NCBI GenBank assembly: GCA_903813345.2
Contig: CAIIXF020000004.1
Span: forward strand, 15,447,196 to 15,511,195
Length of the DNA stretch: 64,000 bases
DNA from: Owenia fusiformis
Lineage: Eukaryota; Annelida; Polychaeta; Sabellida; Oweniidae
Direction: 5' to 3'
The notes under the pieces are model-generated. The model saw nothing but the letters and a program-made list of their open reading frames with translations, did not search any database and was not told the origin of the DNA. A program made the translations under genes and the position numbers. Below are positions 23,701 through 38,700 of the stretch, piece by piece. Each line of letters opens with the position of its first letter. The stretch's first letter is position 1.

Positions 23701-26700
23701 AATTTGTTTTTCAAGAAGCCCAGTAAATGTACAAAATTCTGCCCTCAATATCAGATTTCAAAATTAGATAAATTGCTAAATGAATAAATTTCTAGTTACC
23801 CTATTGAGCACCAGGTGTCAGCATTGGCCTCTGTTTTGTCGATGGAGTGACGATAAGAGACAAACGCATCATGGACTTTGCCAATATTAGAAAAGCACCT
23901 AGAAACAATTAAAATGTTACTTAGTCTATTTGTGTTATAATCCTATAACAGGAGTTTTTAGCTTTATTACATCAAATTGGATTTCTAGATTTACATTTAA
24001 TTTGTTTCAAATATTGCCCTTTGTGCAATTTAAATAATTTACAAACAATATATATAATAATGATAATCTTTTTTATTAGCACAGAGTATTTTATAACTTA
24101 CCTGCCTAGGAAGTACCAACTTTGTCCACTAGAGGGGTCTGCCTGTATAGCTTTATGTAAACAATCAACAGCATAAGCTTCCCGGGTGGCCTTATCACCA
24201 AACTGCTCCTGAAATTGTGATATTTGAAATAGTGAATCATTAAAATCATGACATCATTGCAAATGAAACATTTACGACAGACTCGTGAGAGAAGTGACAC
24301 TGTGTATGAAAAGTATTATGAATTTAACTGCAAGCTGACACACCTCTCATATAACAGCATGATGGAGACTGTAATTATGTGAAAGGGACTAGTTATACTG
24401 AAAATGAGACTTACCTGCGTGTGGTGCATCCATCCTAGTTGACGTAGTGTGTTACTTTTCACATTATTTGGTAGACCTTCGTCTTTCAGCAGTGTCTCGT
24501 AATGCTCCTTCGCCTCCTTGAAATCACCTTTCACTTCTAGGATTTGACCAATATAGAACTTGACTGGAAGAAAATTAAATTCATGTACTTGAATGTACAT
24601 TACGAATCAAAATAATAACTGATCAGAGAATATAACATAATCTAAAATTCAAAAAATTCATGGCGCATGTTTACCTTATTAGCATCGTTAAAAAATCCTC
24701 ATTTTAAACAATAAGTCACCTGATGTTTCGAGAAAAATTTTGCAATTGTTATGTAAAAATTAGATAATTCTTATAATATCCCTGCTCTCTGTCATCCTGC
24801 CTTGCCAAGAAATTCACTTGAAAGCTCTGATTTAATATGAAACGCAACCTGTTTTCACTTCTGTTGTATCTTTTAATAGCACCACTTTGCATTGTCTTTA
24901 TATAAGTCAGCCGCATCTATATTTAAAGTAGTCCTACGCTCACTGTATCGCCCTTGTGGTTATGCCTACTCTACGCCTTTTCTCTCTTATATTTGATTGA
25001 ACTGCTGATTATCAGACATTTCTGTATTATTTAGATCTTGGATTAGATGCAGGTTTACTGAATTTCTTGCCGATTTCACTCTTTTCTTCTTATTTTTCAT
25101 TTTTTTAAAATGACCGACGTGAACATTTTTGATGGGACATTCTGAGGAAAATTTACACACCTCAATAATTGGGAGCCATGCTTTCAACAACCACATTTAG
25201 ACACTGATTGATTTGTGGGACAGGTTTTTAATGTCTGTCTGCTTCTGCTTATTTCACTCATTTTCTCTCTAAAATTTGAATGAACTGCCTGATTTTCTTG
25301 CATTTCTATATAATTAAGAGTGTTGACTACATGCCTGTTTATTTTATTCCTTGCTGATTCCACTCTTTTCCACTCTATTTTGCATTTCGAAACATAACCG
25401 TCATGTCATTTTACGAATAGGTACACTCCTCCATGTTAAAACCAAAATTATTGTTTAGAAATTGAAATTAATGGAACAGTTTTCTGTTATACCACAACTG
25501 ATGCGTTGGTTAGAACATTGTGTTACGAAATAAAAGCTCCAAATGTTAAGATAGTTGGATTTCAAAATGAGAAATATACCACCAAAGAATGGAATCACAG
25601 GGAATAAAGTAAAAAGCCATGTTATCCACACTCTTGATCTCATTATTATGTCAAAAAATCAAGCAGTTTATTCAAATTTTAGAGAGAATGAGTTGAAAAA
25701 TTAGAGAGCATGGTAACATTTTAAACACTCCTATTGTTCTCCGTTACCACCCATTATACAACAAAGACTTAGTAACAAAGAAAACAAAATTGATGACTAT
25801 TTATTACAAAACCTCAAAGATTTAATCACTTTAAGCATCCGTTTAACGAATCCAGCCAATTAGAAGGTATTATCACATATTCAAGACCACTGAGACGAAG
25901 GACTGATTCGAGATGTCACGGTGACCCAGGAGGACAACAAGAGGTCACCATGACCTCTTAGTTTAATGTGACCCAATATCAAAGTCATTGTTACACAATA
26001 ATAGAAACATAATGAAACCTCTAATTCAAGGAGGATTGGAAGCCAGGGTTCCAACTCGATATTCTTTAATCTCCACGCATGCGTCATTTGCTATTCGTGT
26101 CTGTATAATTTGTACGACTGCATGGAGAATGACCCGATACTCTCCAACAAAGCTATCGCTAGGTGATTGTTTTGCAGAATATCGGTGTTGCATTCTGGGA
26201 GCCAATCCTCCTTGCTCTAATTTAAAATACTAATTAATTACTTAGTGAATTCATTCCTTACAGAACAACAAAAAGTGTATAACAAAAAAAGAAAACAAAT
26301 AATTTCAAGATGAATGTAATTTTACATCAACCTTAAATAATCCATTGCGTAAGAATGTCATTTCAACCTCATAAAAATTGAAGGGTGTTGTGAAATATGT
26401 CTCCATGGTGATACACAGCATGTAGGCTGCTGAAGTGATCTTTTAGAATTATTGTGTCATAATAAAAATTGTCACAGTGAACATGACCCTCATCACATAC
26501 CTTCCAAACAGAATAATACAATTATAAACAAAGCAATTTTTCTTTCTTTAGAGGCAAGGATCAGTAAGTAGGGAGGGGGGGGGGGTTACAAAAAAATATC
26601 AGAATATCAGATTCCATCACTTTACAGGCCAATCTGCAGAGGGGGGGGGATTTTTCCAGAAAATCTGTTTTTTATGGCTCTCAAATATGCCTGGTGTGTC

Positions 26701-29700
26701 AGTGGCAAAACCCATCCATATGCAAAAATCCTTCCTCGGGAAATCCGTCTTAATGTGTTTATTATACGTTGATTGTATGACTGATTGTTAACTTGCCAGC
26801 GGATACCAAATTCATCTTACATATAAGGACTCGGGATAATGTCAAAATGTAATTTTCACCTATGCTAGCTATCCTCGAATTGTACAATGCATTGGAAAGT
26901 TATTAAATAATTAAATGAGGCCATTGACCTCAAAAGGAATCATAAAGGATGATGAAACATGATGAACAATGGTGATCTATTTCATTAGATTTTCAAAATA
27001 TCACCATAATAGCAATGACAAACAAAAAAGTTCAATACAATAATACTAATAAAGATCATCCATTTTTATGCTAAAATTGTGGCGACAATCATTGATAGGA
27101 AAATAAAAAAAAATGACATCCATGAAAGTGTCAAGTTGACTCATCTTGTTTTACGTGGCATTACAACAATGATCTGTATATCTATACCAAAAATAAATTA
27201 ATACCTCTAATAATAAACTGAAGTCAGTCATTAACAATTGTCATTAACTGACATTTTCTAAAAATAGTCCATTTCGAGAATTCTGCCCTTTCCATATTTC
27301 AAATGTCATTTGCTTCACCTTCTTGACTTCACATTGATATTTTACATAGAAAGCACCCTTCAACTTAATTTACAGTAAAACCTGGCTTGGTGAACACCCC
27401 TCTCTAGTGAACACATGTCTCCAGTGAACACTTGTCTCTAGTAGACACCATTCTTCCGCACATACTCTACTGACTTCTGTATAAATTACCCTCTCTGTAG
27501 TGAACACCTACCAACAATGAACATTTTTTTCTCAGCAAAAAAATATTTGATGTACAAAGGTTTCACAGTATTTGCTTTTGAATTAGACCAAACACTTACA
27601 CCCAAACTTCCCTATATATACCCAATCAAAATAATAGAGTGGTTAAGCTTATGTCTTTAAATTAGAGATAACACCAACTTAACCCAGGCTCTACCGAATA
27701 TAAATAATGCCTGAAAATCACAACAGAGAACTCCTAGTTGAAATCCCATAAAAATCCCATAAAAGTCAGGCCAGTAGTCAGCTTTTGCCAAGGGGGTAGT
27801 CTTGTTTCAAGACTGTAGACTTGGCTCCTATCTAAACAGTTGTTAGAGTAGATAGTCCAGGGTCTTGAAGCAAGACTACTAAGGGGGGGGGGGTCACTTC
27901 TCAAAAAAAATTCTGGGGGATTTCACATTTGACAATTTAGCCCAAAATCATTTGAAAAGTGCTCAGAATGGTGAAAAACGCATAATTTTGAAAGAAATTT
28001 TAACCCACCCACGGCTATGGGCCTGAAAGCAACATTTCACATCGAAAATAACTTCAAGACCTCATCCACCGAGTTAAGACTCTCCCCTTCTACAAAACAA
28101 GGGAGACAATGTGAAAGATAAAATTCAAATTGCCTTACCCACACCATATAAAGAAGACTTAACTTACTTTTGTGTTTGCTAAGAGTACATGGGCTGGAGT
28201 CATTCAGAGCTAGCCTTAGATGCTGAAAAACATAAGATAGCTAAAATACATGAGGTGCAAATTGAATATATGAGGTAGAAACAAATAATTAGAATATACA
28301 ATGAGGTAAACACACAATTTGGATACACGAGGTAAATTACAGAGAGCACATGTAGGCATTTCCTTCTAAATGAAATTTTAAGATGGGAAATCTTTTTTTT
28401 TCTGATAAACTTAAAGCACATAATCTAAAAACTATGAAGAAAAATATAGGGTGCAGTCTGTATATATTCAAAGAAAAAAGCCTTGATATAAATATCAATA
28501 TAAATAATAATATGTGCTATTTCAATCAAAAAGCTTACTTTCAAAGCACCATCGTAGTCTTTCTGTGTCTTTAAGATACTACCAAGTCTCAGTTGAATCT
28601 CATTGGCTCTTGAAAACCCAGGATCGATGTACAATGCTTGTCGGAATGCTTTCACTGACCTGAAAAACATGAAAGTTGATACTGGTTAGAAACTGAATAT
28701 AATCGACTCCCAAGAAACCTGCAACAATCGAGAATCTTGGATTGATGGAAAGTACTTACCGATATGCTTTTACTGACCTTAAAAGTTGAGACTGGTTAGA
28801 AATTGAATCTGATTTGCGCAGTGTTGAGAGCAAATAGCAAGTCCAGTGTTTGAGAGATTCGTAGGTTCCCACATACAAGTATCCACCTTTTTCAAGAACT
28901 CTGCGTTCAAATGAATGTTTTCAATTAAACATGTAAAAATTGCTTAAGTTTCTGTGACTAGGAATTGCCTTTTAGTCATTTTGTAGCTATATCTCTTCAA
29001 CACCTACAGAAAAACCTCGCCACTATATTTCTTTATAGGCAACTTGTTTACATGACACCATGGGGTGTCATAGCCTGTATAATGTTGTAATTTTTGTAAT
29101 GAAAACTGAAATAAATTATTTTGAAATTGAATTGAATTGATTGATATACGTTATCATGACATAGCAAATAACATAATTGTTTTGTTTATAAAAACAGGAA
29201 ATTACAATGAGGGAGGAATGAATTGATGTCTTCTAAATGATACTGTAACACTATTCCCCCTCTTACAATCATGATTGTCCTCGAATCAGTTAAACCACAA
29301 ATCTATAAATTGTGATTTGTATCTAGATAAGCCACAACCTCAATACAAGTTGAGTATACATAATGCTTAAATTCCTGATATAGCAGCAAATTTTGGTGAT
29401 TTGAAGTTTGATTTCCTGGACTGCAGGTTAAGAAATTTAAGTCCATGTGACGTCATTTTGCATTAAGACTTCAAACCCATCCCCCAGCCCCCCCTCCCTC
29501 ATTTATTTTTTACTTTTTTGTGTTTATAGGGGGAGAGAAATCATATGGGTGAATTTCAAAACAGATCTAAGTTATCTTAAGTGCTGAGCCATAGATTAGT
29601 CAAAAAGTAACTTCTGAATTGACAACCTCAGACAATGTTATACTTTAGCAGCCCCAATTGCCAGTAGCTGTCCTTCTGCCAATGACAGGTTCTGGTCGGC

Positions 29701-32700
29701 TGAACGAGTTTCTCTTAAACTTTAAAATTGAACATGAAGCAATCTTTAAAGAAGCCAAGTCAAATAAATATGAAGGATATTCTAAGTACATAGACCTAGT
29801 GGATCCACATGTGACAATAATGACCTATTCACCTTGGAGACAAATTACAAAGCACCTAATGGCCTATTTACCACCAAGTAGCCTTTCATCTTTTACATTT
29901 AATCACACATAAATTATCTGAAGCCTCGTTAGGTGTGTGATATACCTTTAATATATTCCATATATTAATGGCTCTTAGACAGATTTTAAAAATGAACTAT
30001 GTTAATATGAGATCATGGTATGGCATAATATCCTAGAGGTGTCATGGAACAAAAAAAAGTCGGAACTGCATAATATACTACTGTGGTATTCATAAGATAT
30101 CATGTTAAAATATAAATAAACTTATTTCTTATAAACAGTGTAAAAATATCATATTTTGGCATACTTTCACAATTATGATATCTAAAAATACTACATCTTT
30201 AACCATGAAGTGGCTTACACAGTCATACTAATATTTTAAAACCCATTCTCCCAAGGCTATAAAAGCTACAATTGTGAATATTAGAGCTAAACAATATAGC
30301 ACCACAAATCTATCATTTATAGTAAGAGGGTAGAATACCTAGCTGAAATAGATGCAGGGTATGAGAATGGCATGTAAACAAAGCCCCTATGACATACTAC
30401 TAAATAAGATATAATTATATGCTGTTTGTTTGTTTGACAGTTTGTGTTATAATATCTGTCTGATACACCTGCCTTCTAAATAAACAGCCAACTCATCCAT
30501 TTTTAATTCTCACCAATGTATCTATCACCTGTGTTTAATATATTACTATGGTTTGACCTTTTCCGAAGTCTTCCATGAAACCTTGGGATGTGACTTTCCA
30601 GGGCCGTCAGATGGGGGGGGGGGGTGCGATGGGTGCGACCGCACCCCCCTTTGTAACCCCCCAAAAAAATTTGAAAAAAAAATTTTTGAAAAAGAAATTT
30701 TTTTTGAAATTTTTTTTTTGTAATTTTTTTTCATTGACTCATACACTTTGAAAGTACCCAGAAAGCACCAAATAGCATCTTAAAATTGTAAAATTTTCTA
30801 GGGGTATTGGCCACCCCTCACCCCCCCACAAAACAATGGAAAAGTTCTAAATTTATTTTAGTGTTTTGTCTCAGACACTTTTAAAGTGCATAGACACCAT
30901 CAAATAGCTCCTTGATACAGTTAGTGTTTCTGGGGGACTAATACTTGCTCTCCCTCTTGCATCTTGCACTTGCATCCCCACACCAACTCCCCCTCTGACC
31001 CCCCCCCCAAAAAAAAATTAATTTGATAAAAGTTGTGATTTTCTCAAATTCTTTAATTGACTCATACACTTTGAAAGTGCCCAGAGAGCACCAAATATCG
31101 TCGTAAAATTGTAAAATTTTCTAGGGGGAGTGGGCCACCACTCACACCCCAAACAAAACAATGGAAAAGTTCTGAATTTGTTTTATGTATTGTCTCAGAC
31201 ACTTTTAAATTGCCTAGACATCATCAAATAGCTCCTTGATATAGTTAATGATTCTGGGAGACTAACACTTACTCGCCCTCTGGCATCCCCACTCCACCTC
31301 CCCCTCTGGCATCCCCCTTGACACCCCCCCAAAAAAAAAATTGAAAAAGAAATTAAGATTTTTCAAATTTTTTATTGACTCATACACTTTGAAAGTGCCC
31401 AGAAAGCACCAAATAGCATCTTAAAATTGTAAAATTTTCTTGGGAAATAGGCCACAGACACTTTTAAAGTGCCCAGACTTCATCGACTAGCACCTTGATG
31501 TTGTAAATGTTTCTGGGGGACAGATACGGTGGACAAACACTTGCTCCCCCTCTGGCACCCCAACCTCACCTCCCCCTCTGGCACCCTTCCCTCCCCTCCC
31601 CTTTGACACCCCCAAAATTTGAAAAAAATTATGATTGTTTTGTTTTTTAATGTTTTTATTGACTAATACACTTTAAAAGTGCCTAGAAGCACCAAATATC
31701 ATCTTTAAATTGTAAAATTTTCTAGAAGAGTTAGCCACCCCTCACATCCCCCACCTTGATATGGTCAATGTTTCTGGGGGACAACCCCTTGTTCCCCCTC
31801 TGGCACCCCGCCCACTTCACCCTCTCATCTTTTTTGCCACCCCCAAAAGAATTTGAAAAAAAATCACATTTTTCTTATAGACTCATACACTTTGAAAGTG
31901 CCCAGAATGCACCAAATAGCATCTCAAAACTGTAAAATTTTCTAGGGGGAGTGGACAACTCCTCACATCCCCCACAAAACGATTGGAACGTTTTGAAGTT
32001 GCATTTGTTAATGCCAAACCGATATAGGGAGTAACCGACCCCCCCTCTGACTTAGGCGATTTGATTTACGCGGCAAAAAATTGACAATTTTATATTCTCT
32101 TTAGTAAAAACCGCACCCCCCTTGGAGAAAAGTGTCTTACGGGCCTGCTTTCTTAATAATATATTTCCCTACTCTATGTAATATATAATACTGGCACCCC
32201 CCCCTCTAAGGTAGGCCAATTTGATAAGATCTGCCTTTAGAAAAAAAGGAATCTTTTTTAAATTTTTATTTTGGTTTTTCCATTGTTGATTTCTCCCTCA
32301 GGAACTGCCTTAATTTCAAGCTCTTGAACACAGTAGTGTATTAACTATATTTTATTTCTTGTTGGTTGTTATACTCTTCTTATACATTTACACCTGCCAG
32401 ATTAATCAACACTTTCAGTTTTCTATCACTAATTTGTCATGCTGCCAGCTTTACTTGTGTCTGATTGCCCCTATACCTTTAAAAGAGGGCTTCATATTAG
32501 TTAGTTCTATGCTCTGTACCTACTGTTTACAAGACCCTGTTGTTGAAGTAGGGAGAGTGGAGATCTTGAAACATGACTATACCTCAGGGTAATAGCCCCT
32601 AACAATCACCCCCCCCCCCCACTTCTTCCTTTCTCCAACATATAATAGAGAATACAGTAAAACCTGTAAAGTAGAACACTCCAGAAGTGGAACACCTGTA

Positions 32701-35700
32701 ATGCCTGGGTCACATTTGCTCCGATCCATCGGCCGGCGCCTAGGTGATTGAGTGTTTTGTTCAATATAGAATTCATTTTTGAACAAAATACTCAATCGCC
32801 CGGGCGCCTTAGTGAAAATTTGAGCAAATGTGACCAAGGCTTTAGTCGAGCACTTTTCAGTTTCAAGACCAACTGACTTAATATATAATGAACCTCTATA
32901 GGTGGAACACCTCCCAATATTGGAACACCATGCTTTTTAGAGGTATCAAAGGTATTTCACCTTGCCAAGTTTTACTGTATGGTGAATACAGGCTAGACAT
33001 TGTTTTATGATGTAATTAATAAATTCATGAGACATGGAGATATACATGAAGCTCTCTTTTAAATACACAGCTTGTATTAATAAGGGTAAAACCCATGTGG
33101 TTAGAGCTTATATCATAATTCTTGACAAACAATGACAAAACCATATAAAACATACTCCATCTTCTATCTTTAACATGATTAAAAAACAGGCCTTTGTGTG
33201 CGCTCGACATGCCTCTAAATTAATACAGAAATATTGCAGTTCTGATAATAAACCAAGTGCCATTTGTCAGAGATGATGAAAAAATGAATGTGATAGATGC
33301 TGATTAATTGTTACATCTTGTTAGCTTCCATTGTCTGTATAAACAAAGAAACACTAATAGGAGGAGCCTCGTGAAATTATCACGATGGGTCACGTTTTAA
33401 AATGCAAAATACAAAGGAAAAGAGTGGAATCAGCAAGGAATAAAATACACAGACTCAAAGATAAGACTCTAAAATGTATAGAAATGACAGAAAATCAAAG
33501 AGTTCAGTCAAATTTTAGAGAGAAATGACGCGAAATCGACATGACCTCCAGTAATGTTTTTCTTGGGTATATTATATTGTAAATGTGATAGCAGATAGCA
33601 TTAACCTGCTAATGACATAATTAATATGATACACTGTGTAATAGATATGCCACTAATCACTGAATACACGCCCTTGGCTGATAATACCCGATTTCTAATA
33701 TTTATAGCAAAAAGGTGATCTCCATTTGAAAACCCATTTGAATCTAAAGGAAAATTATTGCAAAAGCTCACCATGTGATACCCTTTGCATTCGTTTGACC
33801 TCACTTCTTAAAAGAAAGCTTCGTATTTACTCTTTCAAACTAAAATAAACCTGTGAACTCACCGCGCCAATCAGTGTTCGTCGGCCAAATTTGACCGACG
33901 TTCTATATATGGTCATTCCTTCTGATGTCATCGTTGAGCCCGGAATTGACCAATGACATGCGCATATTTAATTATAGAACGCATTTGGCGTATGTTTCTT
34001 CAAGCTCGCTGATTGGTGGAAGAAAGGTCAGCGCGTAGGTCAAAAGTGATTTATTACCCAAACTGTCACCGGTACCCGTCATGGGGGCGGGGCTACTAAA
34101 CTGTAATATGGTCTCTACTAGGCAGAGTGTAGTTTAACTAGACTCTGCACGCAGGGTAACCATGTGAGCTAATGAGGATCATTTGGCATATTTTGATTGA
34201 CGGAACTCAGAACTGTGATAAATAAAAAGACTGAGAAAACCTGAGCAAGAACATTGATAAAGGATCTCCCCTTCCCCCTTGTATCCATACCTCTTCTTAA
34301 AATTTCTTCCCCCCCCCTTCCCTCATCAATAATCCCCATTGTATTCTAGTTTCATAGTACAAAGGGTTAACCCATCAATTTGTTGCAATTAAACACAGAC
34401 ATGTTAACCAGATCATTACATATGATAGCCCAATAACAGCTCCTAATAGCACTTCAATTATCTCAACCTTGACCCTGTCTACATGTTATGCAGTTATGTA
34501 TGGCTTGCCAATCCAGACAAAACTTTTTTGGCTTAGTCTTATATAACATCTCATACTTTATTCTCTGTTTTGGTTTCAGTGCTAAGCCCTCTCCATTTTA
34601 TCATGAGAAAATGGTGTGGCAACCAACAAAACTACAAACATACATTACATCCAACCAAATGTACCAACTACCAACAGGAAGGTGTCTCTTATATCATACT
34701 ATTGTATAGTATAGTGTAGTGTAGTATAATGAAGTGTAGTGTAGTGTAGCATAGTGTGGTTGATTTACAATTTGCACTGACTAATATGTTATGGCATTTA
34801 AAGGGCCAATACCATTTAAAGGGCCAATAAAAACATTATTATTATATCTTATATGGTGAACACAGGCTAGACATTGGCCTCGCTAATTACTGGCTAATAC
34901 TTCTGTGTGGGTCTGACTAGTCATAGTGCCAATGCCCCCATAATATTAAAGTCTGATGATGAAGCATGGCAAACAGAGATGTTGCTATAACACTGTCACC
35001 ATAACCTAATCCTACACAATATGCCAAGGTAAGACAGTGTCTTGTTAAGTGATATGGAGGAAACAACCTAATCCTACACAATATGCCAAGGTACTAGGGT
35101 AGTGTCTTATTTAGTAAAACACTTGAGAAAGCCAGTATGAGACAATAATATAGGCGATAATATAGGCATCCCTAAATTATAAAATACAATCTTATACAAG
35201 TCTTTAAATCCCTCCAACTTTGTCTTAAACCTACTGGATAGATGGAGAAAGGAGTGACTAGAGACTTGCTAGAACTTGAAATTAAATGATATACATCATA
35301 CCTGGGAAGTTTTTACAGGTAAACCAGAGATGTCTTATATGATCCTTTAAAGAAATACTAGAAATGTCTTAGACTAGCCCTTAAACCTGAGATTTTAATA
35401 ACATATCAACAAAAAGAATCAGGGTGACCTCTTAGAAGACAGAAACAAAGAAGACTTTTACCTTAAATAAGACCATTCTACACCAATTCCTCATACTTTG
35501 TAATAGATAACTATAATTGAAATTACTTCTGAAAGGTTAATGTTTATTTTGATGTAGTATGACAGATGTCTAAGTAATTAAATCTTCATATTTTTTGTTG
35601 TTAGCAACAAATGGTTCATTAATGATATTATTGTGTGGTTTAAATTGTTTTCTATCTTTGAATATATTAATAACTACTTCAACATCCAATATTTAATCTT

Positions 35701-38700
35701 AGTTCAAGAGAGTCATACTAAGAAATACTACAAGAAATTAGTTTTGAACCTTGGGTTTTTGCTTGGAGAGATACATATAATGACACACTTGAGGAATGAC
35801 CTATTAAAGTAGATATTCACAAATGAATTATAAAGTCGTATTATGAGGTAGAGAGATTACTATTTTTGTAAAAAATAGCCAAAATTATGGCTTTATTTGC
35901 CTTTGACAATTGAATCAGTTGGGAGATAGTTCACAAATGAATTTTACAGCCGTTATTATGTACCCTTTGCATTCGTTTGACTTCACTTCTTAAAAGAGAG
36001 CTTCGTCTTCACTCTTTCAAACTAAAATAAACCTGTGAACTCACCGCGCTAATCAATGTTCGTCGGCCAAATTTGACCGACGTTCTATATATGGTCATTC
36101 CTTCTGACGTTATCGTTGAGCCTGGAATTGACCAATGACATGCGCATATTTAATTAGACCGCATTTGGCGTATGTTTCTTCAAGCTCGCTGATTGGTGGA
36201 AGAAAGGTCAGCGCTTAGGTCAGAAGTGATTTATTTCCCAAACTGTCACCGGTACCCGTCGTGGGGGCGGGGCTACTAAACTGCAATATGGTCTCTACTA
36301 GGCAGAGTGTAGTTTAACTAGACTCTGCACGCAGGGTAGTTATTATGAGGTTGAGGAATTACAATTTTTATTGGCATTATTTGGCTTTGACAATTGAATC
36401 GGTTGAGAGAACTGCCATTTGCATTAGTCTTTGACATTTCAAACTGACTTAAATCTTCCTTTTGTTAATTAAAAACTATTTTCTGCTTACCTTTACTCCT
36501 TATAGGTAAGCCATCATCTACCTGTTCTCACAGAAGTCAAGATCACTGAAGTCAAGATCACAGAAGTCTCAAATGTCACAAGTCCTCAAGATAAATACTC
36601 CATATTATGTATTCAAAGATCTTATAAGACACAAAATTAGGCAAGCTGTTCCAATTCCTTCTGCATGATTCAAGGTAAATTATCTAGCATGTGTCCAGAG
36701 CCCACAATAAAAGTTAAATGTCTAAGATCCTTTGAATCAGGCTTAAGATTCCAAAATATTTCGTATATTTTTTCTTCTGCTGATTACATATACTTAATAA
36801 TAATAAAAACCATGAATATGTTCATAGCCCACAACAGGAGCTTGAGGTTCCAAGACTAAAATATGTTAAAATACTCAGTCTTTGAATGGGGAAGAGACCA
36901 ATTGATCAAAGGACCTGAAATCTTCAGCCTTTCTTCTCATAACTCATACAAACCAATAACATATCTCCTAAGAAGCTAACATTGCGTTCCTTGAAGTCCG
37001 TAGGGCAAAATTAATGTTTGATATAATTTAAATGGCCCTAAATGTTCAGTTATATATGCCTGTAGGCTATCCTGGGCCTTTTCTCAGTAAATGTAAATGT
37101 TTTGCCTGGGAGTCTTTGAATTCATCTTCAAAGTCAACAGATTCAATGCATTCCTGACCCTTCCAATTTATAAACAATTGATTGCCCTTACAAATTAGAT
37201 AACACTTTTTGGGCACCATCATTTTTTATCAAATAGAGGACCAACAAGGCTGTCGAACTTGAACCATTTTGTAAGGACTTTTAAAAGCTGTTTTTAACTT
37301 TGTGGAAATTGCCCATGATGTAGAATCATGTGTTTGAATGTAAGACTCATGTGTTATGATATTTACAAATAATTCAACAAGGAAAATCAGGGTTCTTACA
37401 CCTTTTTCAAAATGAAATTCCCTGACAATTCCCTGACATTTCCAGGCAAGAAAGGAAATTTCCAGATCTAGTTTTGCATGCACGGCCTCATAAAAAGTCT
37501 CAGACAACTGTAATATTTAAAAGACAAGACTTATTATGAAACATAGTGGGTTTCTCCTTTAGTACCATTTCTCATGACTTAATTTACTTCTTAAGTTTAT
37601 TCACCAATTTATTCCTGATACACACTATTTTTAATATTTTTGCATTCCATAAGGCCAAAGGTAAACATACATCAAGTACAAGGGCGTAGCCAGCAAATGT
37701 CAAGGGTGTGCTATTCTTTGGGTTTGCATCACTGCGAGAGATAGTAACCAAAAAGGGGGTTTTTCATTGTATTTGGTGCATTCTTAGCATTTCAAACTAT
37801 AATTTGTTATGTTTTGTAATAAATCCAAATGACAACTGAAACTTAAAAATTTTGATCTAATATCATACTAGAAAAATAGCAACTCTATTGAGGGGAAATT
37901 CTCATGCAACTAATGAAACATATTTTATCAAATACTGATCATTGTGAACATAATATGATAACAATAACCTGGTATTAATATTGTCTTCTTCCTTTTGGGA
38001 AAATCTATACCAAAACATGATACCATATAAGAAATTCCTTCTCAAGTACACAAAAGGCACAGGCCTATGATACCAAATCAAATATCAAAATATTATTTGT
38101 GTTATCAGGAATCGTATTTCTTTAAATTATCAAAAATTTCATAAAAAATGGTGGCTGTTTGAATTCATCTTAATATTTCTTCTTGAGCAGGTCCTTTGTC
38201 CCTGAGGCATCACCATATAAAATTTGAGCCAAAGAAAAACTCTAGGTTCATCTTTACATGAAGAAAGATTCTTAATTCTTTTGATTCTTGGTTATTTCCT
38301 CCCCTTCCCTTGACATTTGGACCAAATCTAAAAACTGTTGATAATGTTTTCAAAATTATTTTTTTCATGAAAAATGGCAAAAGTATGTTCTTGAGCAGAG
38401 GCCCTATATAACCAAAGCATCGGAACATAAAATTTGAACCAAATCTGTCAATTGATATTTGAGTTATCAACCTGACAGATGGACAGATGAATGGAGTGAT
38501 GTACCACAGGACTGTTGAACAGGCAGCTTCTTAATATAAATACAGTTTTACATTGAAAAGAGTTCCCGGAATTGTTTTTGTTTTTCGCCTCCCACCCTCC
38601 TCAGATTAACCCCTCAACAAAACATGCAACATATACCTTTAATTAACTTTGAATGGCCCAAGAAAACTAACTACATGGAAAAGCAAAAAATAAGAGCACT

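Noticed and set aside
29056-29135. Possible LINE 3' tail (AATAAATTATTTTGAAATTG, ATTGA repeats)
   Set aside because: Suggestive of a LINE end but too short, with no coding part to support it.
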